Assembly (NCBI RefSeq): GCF_020386615.1
Contig: NZ_CP077769.1
Location: 7,241,501 to 7,305,500, forward strand
DNA length: 64,000 nt
Source of the DNA: Chitinophaga pendula
GTDB taxonomy: Bacteria > Bacteroidota > Bacteroidia > Chitinophagales > Chitinophagaceae
Reading direction: 5' to 3'
Shown here: in pieces, positions 44,029 to 52,000 of the stretch
Position numbering within the stretch: the stretch's first letter is position 1
Layout of the letters: each line of letters starts with the position of its first letter
Translations under genes and position numbers: made by a program
The notes under the pieces: generated by a model
The model's input: the letters and a program-made list of their open reading frames with translations, nothing else
Told to the model about the DNA's origin: nothing
Database searches by the model: none

Positions 44029-45097
44029 GCAGGACATACATAATGGCACATGTGCCATCTTGTCTTCCCGGCTGGGATTCGGGCAATACATCCCATCACT
44101 GCTGCTGCAGCAAAAGCTGCAAGCCGCCGGTCTCAACGCCACCCTTTCTTTTGTAGAAGATGGATATGCTATCGACAAAAAAGCCACCTTCGAACAGACA
44201 AAGGCCGCCTTCAATGGCAACCCCCACCTGGCGAAGGTAGCCGCCAGACTACAGCTGAACAAAGCAGGACTGATCGACCCTGCCGCTAAAGCTTCATGGC
44301 TGGCAGGCTGGCAGGCAGCGCAGTGTACTACCTTCCTCTGCTTCTCCGGCTACTGGGCCGAAGTGCTAATGGCGTATGCTCGTATTCGTGATATCGATAT
44401 CAGCTGTATCCTGATGGATGCAACCCCTTCGCCGGTATGGGAACCGCTCTTTAAGGATACCCATATCCAGCTGCACCGGTATCCGCTCTTCGACCTGGCC
44501 ACCGCGCAGTTCCATTATAAACTGGACATACCGCAGCCGCTACCGGTGCTGCCATTGGAACAGCGACCACCACAGGTATTAGCCCATGGTGGCGGATGGG
44601 GCATCTTCCAGCCGGTACAGCTGACTGCTATGCTGTCTGCCGGCCTGCAGGTACACTGTATCGTCAACGACGCCAAAGATGCCACATCGCCAGAGATACA
44701 CTACCTGCTGAACTTACCGCCCGAAGCCGGGGAACACAAGTTTCCTGCTCTACAAAGCCTGCAGGACCATACCCGGTTCACCGCTGCCGACCATCATCCC
44801 GTCCTCGACCGGATGGCAGCCTCCCGCGCCGTCATCAGCAAACCTGGCGGTATGACCGTTATCGATGCCCTGCTCACTGCCACCCCGCTGATATTCCTGC
44901 AAAGCATCGGTACACATGAACAGGCCAACCGTTCCTTATGCCTGCAACTGGGAATAGGCATGGACTGGGAAGATTGGGCCGCTACCGGCTACGCGCTTAC
45001 ACCATTGTTACAAATGCATCATATCCTGCGGGATATATATAAAAAGACACCAGACCTCGTGCCGATGCTCATACAACGGCTTAAACAACATCATTGA
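44021..45097 (+). CDS. GT-B fold glycosyltransferase (MurG/UGT-like)
   Basis: A 358-residue protein with a two-domain GT-B look. The N-terminal glycine-rich loop is SSRLGFGQYIPSLLLQQKLQ, the middle linker has VLAHGGGWGIF and the C-terminal donor site has VISKPGGMTVIDALLTATPL and HEQANRSLCLQLGIGM, as in MurG and related UDP-sugar transferases. The start ATG at 44021 lies inside the ACP gene (8-base overlap, ATGCCTGA), so the two are translated together. In this operon it would glycosylate a carrier-bound or released intermediate; donor and acceptor are unknown. Confidence 0.82.
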   Translation: MPEQDIHNGTCAILSSRLGFGQYIPSLLLQQKLQAAGLNATLSFVEDGYAIDKKATFEQTKAAFNGNPHLAKVAARLQLNKAGLIDPAAKASWLAGWQAAQCTTFLCFSGYWAEVLMAYARIRDIDISCILMDATPSPVWEPLFKDTHIQLHRYPLFDLATAQFHYKLDIPQPLPVLPLEQRPPQVLAHGGGWGIFQPVQLTAMLSAGLQVHCIVNDAKDATSPEIHYLLNLPPEAGEHKFPALQSLQDHTRFTAADHHPVLDRMAASRAVISKPGGMTVIDALLTATPLIFLQSIGTHEQANRSLCLQLGIGMDWEDWAATGYALTPLLQMHHILRDIYKKTPDLVPMLIQRLKQHH

Positions 45098-45117
45098 CCC
45101 TTTAAAACCCAAAAACG

Positions 45118-46290
45118 ATGCAACCCAAGACCACCCTGCATTATACCGCCCTGGGACTGCAGAAGATGAAAAGAAAAGTGCAGGCCATCCGGGAATGTGC
45201 CAAAAACAGAGCAGAAGATGCTTCCTATGCACAAGACCTGCCGGACGAAATTGGCCTCAAACTCACCAATCGCTGCAACCTCCGTTGTACACACTGCTTC
45301 CAATGGGATATCGGCGGATATCACCATAACCTCGATAAAGCAGCCTTGAAAAAAGATGGAGACTTGCGCATAGAAGTAGTCCGTGAACTCTTTGAAAAGA
45401 CAAGGGAGAAAAAATCCTCGCTCTATCTCTGGGGAGGAGAACCAACACTTTATGCCCACTGGGACGAACTCATCGCCCTCCTCAAGGAAGACCCCCGCGA
45501 CACGGTAATGTGTACCAATGGCGTCAACCTGCAAAACCAGATGGACTCCCTCGTCAGTGTATCCGAATGTATCAACATCCTCTTCAGCATAGAAGGACCA
45601 GAGGATATCCACGACAAGATCCGGGGTAAGAATACCTACAAAAAGATACTGGACAATCTCGACCTCCTGATGGCTCGTCAAGCCAACGGCGAATACAAAG
45701 GCACGATCTCCGTGGAAGCCGTGATCAGCGATGGTCTTATCCCACAGCTATACGACTTCTGTGAATTCTATGAGAAAAAAGGGATCGATTCTCTCTTCCT
45801 CAATTTTCCCTGGTACATCCCTGAACAGGTGGCCAACCAGATGGATGAATATTTCGAAGAGCGATATGGCTGGATGAACACCAGCAGAGGACAGCATAAT
45901 TCGTGGCACTCCTTCGACTTCCGCATCAGCCCTGAAATGATCGATGTACTTAAAGTGCAGATCGACAAGATCATGAAGAAGACCTGGGATATCCGTATCC
46001 GTTTCCATCCTGAGCTGAGCGATGATATCGATGACTATATCCTCGGTGGCACCAAACCGGCGCAGAAGAAGTCCCGCTGCCTGGGTATCTCCAACCGTAT
46101 CGACCTGCTGCCCAGCGGAGAGGTGACCCCTTGTAAGAAGTTCCCCGAATTCGTAGTAGGTAACCTGAATAACGGCTCCCTCGAAGAGGTGTGGCAAGGT
46201 GGCGACTATAAGAAGTTCAGGGAAGTACACAACAACGAACTGATGGCCATCTGTGCCAAATGCGAAATCTTATATGCCAATGGTATTTGA
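45118..46290 (+). CDS. Radical SAM/SPASM-domain enzyme
   Basis: A 390-residue radical S-adenosylmethionine enzyme. The iron-sulfur motif CxxxCxxC is CNLRCTHC (Cys53, Cys57, Cys60), followed by LYLWGGEPTLYAHWDELI, which provides the GGEP SAM-binding motif. The C-terminal SPASM part has cysteines in SRCLGIS, EVTPCKKFPEFVVGNL and ICAKCEILY that can bind auxiliary clusters. SPASM enzymes usually modify peptides, but no precursor peptide gene is evident; the neighbouring ACP suggests a carrier-bound substrate. Its end overlaps the ligase gene by 17 bases. The exact reaction is not known. Confidence 0.94.
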   Translation: MQPKTTLHYTALGLQKMKRKVQAIRECAKNRAEDASYAQDLPDEIGLKLTNRCNLRCTHCFQWDIGGYHHNLDKAALKKDGDLRIEVVRELFEKTREKKSSLYLWGGEPTLYAHWDELIALLKEDPRDTVMCTNGVNLQNQMDSLVSVSECINILFSIEGPEDIHDKIRGKNTYKKILDNLDLLMARQANGEYKGTISVEAVISDGLIPQLYDFCEFYEKKGIDSLFLNFPWYIPEQVANQMDEYFEERYGWMNTSRGQHNSWHSFDFRISPEMIDVLKVQIDKIMKKTWDIRIRFHPELSDDIDDYILGGTKPAQKKSRCLGISNRIDLLPSGEVTPCKKFPEFVVGNLNNGSLEEVWQGGDYKKFREVHNNELMAICAKCEILYANGI

Positions 46291-47611
46291 TCGGCACGAT
46301 CTCTACGGCATCTTCCGGCAACAGGTTATACTGTTCCCGGAAAGACCGTACTGTATCAAAGAACATACAATCACCTATCAGGAGGCGCACGATCAGATCA
46401 CCCGACTGGCTACGGCATTGCTGTGCAGGAACACGGACCATCACCCCGTGATCCTGCACATACGGTGCCACCAGCAGTGGCTGCTTTGCTGGTGGGCTTG
46501 CATACGGGCCGGCCTCGACGTGATCCTGCCGCCCGATATCCTCCCGTCAGACCAGCCCCATGCCTGGTTGCTCGACGAGGTGGCACTCGGCGCGCTGCAG
46601 GAAGTGTCGCTCACCGGGCTGCCTGCCGCCGTCAGACCGTCCGATATCTACTTTTACTCCAGCGGCACCACCGGCATGCCTAAACTGATCGGTAATACCA
46701 GCCATCAGCTGGTCTCCGCTTTGCAGGCATTGTACGCACAGCCGCCTGCTTACCTCCGGACCTGCCGGCAGGTATATCTCACTCCGCCGTTGTTTCACTC
46801 TTATGGTCTCAGTGCTATGCTGGAATACACCATGATGGGCGCAACCATTATCCTGCCGCCCGAACGGGGTACGGTAGGACCGGTAAAAGGGCTGTTCCGG
46901 AAAGATATCGCAGCTATCGTCGACAGCATAGAAGGAGTGCCTTACTTTTATACGCAGCTGAATACTATCCTGCCGCGATTGCAGCTGCCGGCATTACAAC
47001 ATGTCGGTTTCGGCGGCGATGCAGTGCCCGATGCCCTGCTGCATACCTGGCAGGCAAAATTTCCCGCAGTGTCCTATTCCGTTCGCTATGGCGTGACAGA
47101 AATACCCTCTGTCGTATGCCTACAAGAGTTCACCGATATCATGGAGGCTGACACCGCCCGCATACAACATTGGCTATCCATCTATAACATTTATCTGCAG
47201 CACGAGCCGGGCGATGAGGCTACGGGCACCGGCGAACTATATGTGGACTATCTCACTGCCAGCGGGGAAAAGATCACAGTCCCCACCGGTGATATCGCGA
47301 TGGCAACAGGCGACCACTTCCGGCTGGAAGGACGCCGTAAATCATTTTTCAAATACAAAGGATTTAAGATAAACCCGCTGCGTATAGAAAGCGTAATAAA
47401 GGCTTTTAACGGCGTGAAAGAGGCGAAGGTGTTTCTTACGGCACAAGCCCGTTTAAAGGCCGAATTTGAGGCGGATTCGGACGTTGCCGTGCCTGCGTTG
47501 AAAGCTTTCCTGGCAGCCACATTACCAGATTATATGCTCCCCGACGAACTGACCCGCGTCGATAATATCCCCCGCACCGCCTCCGGAAAGATCATCCGGC
47601 ATATTTATTAA
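46274..47611 (+). CDS. AMP-forming acyl/amino-acid ligase (adenylation enzyme)
   Basis: A 445-residue member of the ANL superfamily. The core motifs are the ATP loop YFYSSGTTGMPKLIG, the A5-type SVRYGVTEIP, the A7/A8-type TGDIAM...FKYKGFKINPLRIE and the C-terminal catalytic lysine in RTASGKIIRHIY. It activates a carboxylic acid as adenylate and should load it on the ACP of this operon. At ~445 residues it is shorter than NRPS A domains or fatty-acyl-CoA ligases (500+). The ATG at 46274 overlaps the radical SAM gene; the ATG at 46280 is an alternative. The substrate (fatty, aryl or amino acid) cannot be read by eye. Confidence 0.9.
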   Translation: MPMVFDRHDLYGIFRQQVILFPERPYCIKEHTITYQEAHDQITRLATALLCRNTDHHPVILHIRCHQQWLLCWWACIRAGLDVILPPDILPSDQPHAWLLDEVALGALQEVSLTGLPAAVRPSDIYFYSSGTTGMPKLIGNTSHQLVSALQALYAQPPAYLRTCRQVYLTPPLFHSYGLSAMLEYTMMGATIILPPERGTVGPVKGLFRKDIAAIVDSIEGVPYFYTQLNTILPRLQLPALQHVGFGGDAVPDALLHTWQAKFPAVSYSVRYGVTEIPSVVCLQEFTDIMEADTARIQHWLSIYNIYLQHEPGDEATGTGELYVDYLTASGEKITVPTGDIAMATGDHFRLEGRRKSFFKYKGFKINPLRIESVIKAFNGVKEAKVFLTAQARLKAEFEADSDVAVPALKAFLAATLPDYMLPDELTRVDNIPRTASGKIIRHIY

Positions 47612-47774
47612 CACCATATCCGGTATCCTGAAAAAAAGGTATATTAGGTCTCCGCTGTACAAACCCACACTGGTGTAACCCAAAAACAGTGAACAGGTAA
47701 CCAGTGTTCCATACTGAGTCTTTATCCGCACGCTGGCCATCAGCGTTGATAGTAATGCTATTGTTTAATCTAAA

Positions 47775-47789
47775 ATGAAACGTTTATGA
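47775..47789 (+). other. Four-codon mini-ORF overlapping the PNGase F start
   Basis: ATG AAA CGT TTA TGA encodes Met-Lys-Arg-Leu and its stop overlaps the ATG of the next gene (ATGA). It may be a coupled leader peptide or chance; the main start at 47786 is supported by the signal peptide that follows it. Confidence 0.25.
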
Positions 47790-48925
47790 AAACCAGGTTT
47801 CTTACCCATGCCATTGCTGTGGCAGCGCTATCGTGTGTAATATATGCTTGCCAGAAGACAGCAAAAGACACTCTCCCTGATGCTAAAAACGCTACTGGCA
47901 AGCTGCTGGCCCAGGCAGCCATCACGCAGGATCAGACCATCAGGACCTTCGACAAAGAACAGATCGCCAATGGTGGTACCTCCACTAAAACCTTCCAGTT
48001 TCCGGCAGATTACAGCAACACCAAACAGATCCTCATGCACGTGTACCTCGACTGCCCCTCAGGTGGTTGCCCTGCCTGGGATGTATTTGCCAACATCAAG
48101 CTGGTCTCCGCCAACAGTAACCCCAACAAGAAATACAACTATGAGCTGGGGCGCTGGATCACTCCTTATGGAAAAAATAACAGCACCATTCCGGGTGGCT
48201 GGGTTATCGACGTGACGGACTTCCGCTCTCTCCTGGTAGGGGGCGTAGAGCTGCAAACACGCGCCGAAGTATGGAGTGGTACCTGGCTCGTGACCATCGA
48301 CTTTGAGTTCAAAGCGGGAACACCGGAGTATGCGTATTCCGCCGTAGCGCCTATCATGCAATACTGCGACTGGTCCACCGGCAGCAGCACGATCACTTTC
48401 GGCAAAGGGTCTGTCACCGCCAATGCCTACAACGGCAAACAGACAGGCTTCTCTATCAAACTGCCGGACAATGTGAAGAAGACAGCCTTCCGGACCATCA
48501 TCTCCGGCTGGGGACATGCGCAGCCCTATGCACCAGGTAGCCGCGGATTCGCGGAGTGGGCCTTCCGCACACATCAGATCAAGATCAATGATGTCAATAC
48601 CTTCCAGCATGATATGGGTAGCCTCGGCTGTAGCACCAACCCTAAAGTAGTGAAGAACCAGGGTGGCAACTGGACCGGTAACAGAGCCGGATGGTGCCCT
48701 GGTATGGAGGTGCCGGTAAGAAGCAATGTCCTCTCTAATCCCAATGCCGGACAGACCTTTAACTTCAACTACGCGCTGCAGGAAGATCAGTGGAATACAC
48801 AAAATATGGCAGAGAAATGGAGAGATAACGGCGCTAACCCCGACGGGGCGTATTATGCCGTATCTTCTTATGTGGTGATCCAAAGTAATACCCCCTTGAC
48901 CGATCCGGTTGTTACCAACAGATAA
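47786..48925 (+). CDS. PNGase F-like peptide-N-glycosidase, lipoprotein
   Basis: A 379-residue exported amidase related to PNGase F, which cuts the bond between N-glycan and asparagine. The signal peptide ends in a lipobox (VIYAC, cysteine about residue 22), so it is membrane-anchored. The N-terminal sandwich has CPAWDVFANIKL (Asp equivalent to catalytic Asp60) and YELGRWITPYG. The C-terminal sandwich has ISGWGHAQPYAPGSRGFAEW with a Glu where PNGase F has Glu206. It is separated from the ligase gene by 174 bases and probably has its own promoter. It would free N-glycans from host, plant or fungal glycoproteins; the link to the preceding cluster is only positional. Confidence 0.9.
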   Translation: MKTRFLTHAIAVAALSCVIYACQKTAKDTLPDAKNATGKLLAQAAITQDQTIRTFDKEQIANGGTSTKTFQFPADYSNTKQILMHVYLDCPSGGCPAWDVFANIKLVSANSNPNKKYNYELGRWITPYGKNNSTIPGGWVIDVTDFRSLLVGGVELQTRAEVWSGTWLVTIDFEFKAGTPEYAYSAVAPIMQYCDWSTGSSTITFGKGSVTANAYNGKQTGFSIKLPDNVKKTAFRTIISGWGHAQPYAPGSRGFAEWAFRTHQIKINDVNTFQHDMGSLGCSTNPKVVKNQGGNWTGNRAGWCPGMEVPVRSNVLSNPNAGQTFNFNYALQEDQWNTQNMAEKWRDNGANPDGAYYAVSSYVVIQSNTPLTDPVVTNR

Positions 48926-48952
48926 TTATCAGATAACTATCAGACAACTGCT
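48920..48952 (+). repeat. Three degenerate 11-base tandem units at the PNGase F stop
   Basis: AGATAATTATC, AGATAACTATC and AGACAACTGCT follow each other without a gap and include the stop codon. They may be a short slippage product; no function is inferred. Confidence 0.4.
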
Positions 48953-48961
48953 TAAAAAGAA

Positions 48962-48990
48962 ACACCCCGGTGTAAAAACAACCGGGGTGT
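48962..48990. terminator. Bidirectional terminator between PNGase F and GH87 genes
   Basis: ACACCCCGGT-GTAAAAACA-ACCGGGGTGT is a 10-bp stem between convergent genes. The A-rich run on its left (AAAAAGAA) becomes a T-run on the minus strand, so it is strongest for the long alpha-glucan operon. Confidence 0.85.
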
Positions 48991-49015
48991 GCTCATTTCA
49001 CGATACAAAAAAACA

Positions 49016-52000
49016 CTACTCTGCTTTCACAAAACGTTTGACGATCTGAACAGCCCCTTTGGTATACACGAGTGTGTATACACCAGGTGCCAGACGGGAT
49101 ACGTCTATATTTCGCTCATTAGCCATAGTATATAATACCAGGTTGCCGTTGCTATTCAGTATACGGATGTTGCCGCCACTGAGTACCAGCTTGGATTGCA
49201 GCTTCAGCTCCCGGGATACCGGGTTAGGATACAGCAGCAGGTCTGCTGTTGCTTCGGTCGTACCGGAAGGCTGGATGGTATTGGTCCTGGCGGATGCGCC
49301 GCTTACTTCTTCCAGCAGCCAATGCGCGCTTTGCCATACCGGGAAGATCGTTCCCTGCTGTGCATAACCTTTCTGTCCTTCGATATGGATATAGTTAGCG
49401 GACTGCCAGGCATTCCTGAATCGTACATAGCCATCACCGGTGCTTTCTGTTGCCCAGCGGGAGCTCTGCCATCCTGGTGTGCGGGTGGTTGCCGCTACAT
49501 AGTCCTGCAACTGTTCGATATGCATGTAATCGCCGGTACCACGGTTTTTGATCTCGTAGTAACCGCCGCCCACATCTTCCAGTGACCATTGATAGTTATT
49601 ATTGTTAGGCGTATTGCCATAGTTTACCTGGGTGCCGCCATCATAGAGATACACCGGCTGCCAGCGGTTTTTGATGCGGTAGTATTTGGTGCCGCTGCTG
49701 CTGCCTGTAACAGTTACGGAAGCGGTCGCCGTTTTACCCTGGTCTGTAGTCGTAACGGTAATGGTAGCTGTACCGGCTGCAATAGCATTGACGATACCAT
49801 TGCTGTTGACCGTAGCGACTGCTGTATTGTTCGACTGCCAGCTCACGGATTTGTTGGTGGCATTGGCCGGAGCTACGGTAGCACTGAGCTGCTGGCTGCC
49901 GCCTACAGATAGGTTCACCGTTGTAGGAGCAACGGTGACGCCGGTCACGGGTACATTGGTAGTACCACCACCTATGGTCACCTGTACCTGGTCGGCAGCA
50001 GTGAGAGTGCCATCGCTGACGGTGAGCTGGAATACGTAGGTGTTACCATTACTTAAACCGCTGATGTTGGCATTGGCGGTATTAGCGCCGCCGATGGTAA
50101 CGGTGGGGCCACTTACCTGTGTCCACTGGTAGGTAACGGCGCTGCCTTCGGGATCGGTGCCGGTGCCATTGATTGTAACGGTGGTGGTGCCTGCTGCCAA
50201 TGTGCGATCTGCACCTGCATCGGCAACGGGTGGTTGATTTACCGGGGTACCGGTACAGGAGGTCAGGTATACGGTACCGAATACACGGGGATCAGACCAG
50301 GCCATGGTGGTGGTAGCGAAGGTGGCCAGTTGGGCATCGCGTGTGCCACCATCGTCGTCGTTATCCAGCTGTATGTCCAGCCCTATGGGCTTGCCCGCTG
50401 CCGGCGTAGTGCCGATAGTAGACCAGGGGATAGCGACCTCCAGGTTGTAACCGCTGCCGGTAGCATACAGGCGATAGTTGATGCCGGTGGTCCTGGTTAC
50501 GGAGTTGGAGCCGACACGGATGGTGTTGTCGTTCCAGCGGAAGCCCAGCTGGAAGTCATTGGTGCCGTCATAGGTGGCGGTCTTGCTATTGTCGCCGTCG
50601 ATGAATACTTCGATCACATCATCTTCCCACCAGCTGGCGCCCGAGTCGTTGATCTTGTTGGCATCATTTACCTGTACCAGCAGATACAGGTTGTTATTGT
50701 CATACAAAGCACGCCACTGGCCGCCATAGCCGGCAGGTGTACCACCGATCAGCCGGTTGGTGATCGTCTTTATGGGGGCAATAGACCAGGCGCCTTCTAT
50801 CTGCTGATCGATCACAGGGGCAGTGCCATTCACCTGGGCGATCACAGGAGCAGTGCAAGGTGGCAGGTCATTGTCGGCAATGGTGATCACGGCTGCGGAG
50901 TCATTGCCTACCTGGTAACCTGTACCGGGACGTAATGCCAGCCGTAAGGTTTCCGGCCCTTCAAATATGTTGTCATCCACCGGTGTGATAGTGATGACCT
51001 GTGCGGGTTGTGTAGGTGTCAGTTGTATACTGCCGGTCAGTGGCGGTTGTGCAGTATAGTCATTGGGGCTGGCAGTACCGCTGATCACATAACTTACGGT
51101 GACGTTTTGTGTAAGTGCAGCAGCGCTGATACGGAAGGTGCCTGTATTACCGCCTTCTCCGGCAGCGGCATCCGTTGCCGTGATGTTAACGGCAGGCGCT
51201 ACGGTGATACGCCTGGTCGCGCTGAAATTGCCACTTTGCGTAGTCACCGTGATGGTAGCTGTACCCAGCCCTACGGTAGTAACCTTGCCAGTAGAGTCCA
51301 CTGTTGCCACGGCGGTATTAGAGCTGCTCCAACGCAGATTTTTGTTGGTGGCATCTACAGGTACTACCTGTGCTTTCTGGGTAAAGGAGATGCCCTGTGC
51401 GACCGTGGTATCCGTGGCTGGTTGCAATATTACGCCCGTTACCGGGATGTTGATATCGCGTATGATCAGCTTGAAGCTGTTGTTGCGGTTCAGGTAGGGG
51501 CCTGATTCTGTATTCCGGATGGTCAGGTTGTTGAAGACCACAGAGTCGGAGTTGGCTTCTGCATAAATGCCGAAGCCGCCATAGATATCCCGGGGGATAT
51601 CGCGTACCACAGGGTCTAATCCCGTACCGTCTATTAGTGTGTTGTTAAACACCATGTGGTGCAGGTTGTTGCCGTAAATCTGTATTGCATCACGTTGAGA
51701 ATTTAATATGGTGTTATTGTCAAACTGCATATTCAATACCCCTGTCTGCGAATAGATTTCGATAGCGCCCCGTTTCTGGTCCCACAGGTCATAGCTAGTG
51801 CCACAGCCATCGATGGTGTTCTCTGCTACCTTGATCACGTCGCCGGGATACTGGAAGGTGAAGCCGCTGAAGTCGTTGGTGAAACGGATCGCCGAGCCGC
51901 CAACGCCATCCCGTATGATATTGTGATGCACTTCATGGCCGGTACCACCGAAGAGGGCAATACTGCCGGCTCTCCAGTTGTTCTCGATCGTATTGTTGCG

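Noticed and set aside
48059..48883. 274-codon open frame on the minus strand inside the PNGase F gene
   Set aside because: Full antisense overlap with a well-supported gene; sequence lacks domain character and is best explained by codon-bias shadowing.
49016..49260. C-terminal domain taken as a simple lipoprotein or anchor signal
   Set aside because: The YPNP start, beta-strand pattern and GVYTLVY ending are characteristic of a type IX secretion sorting domain.
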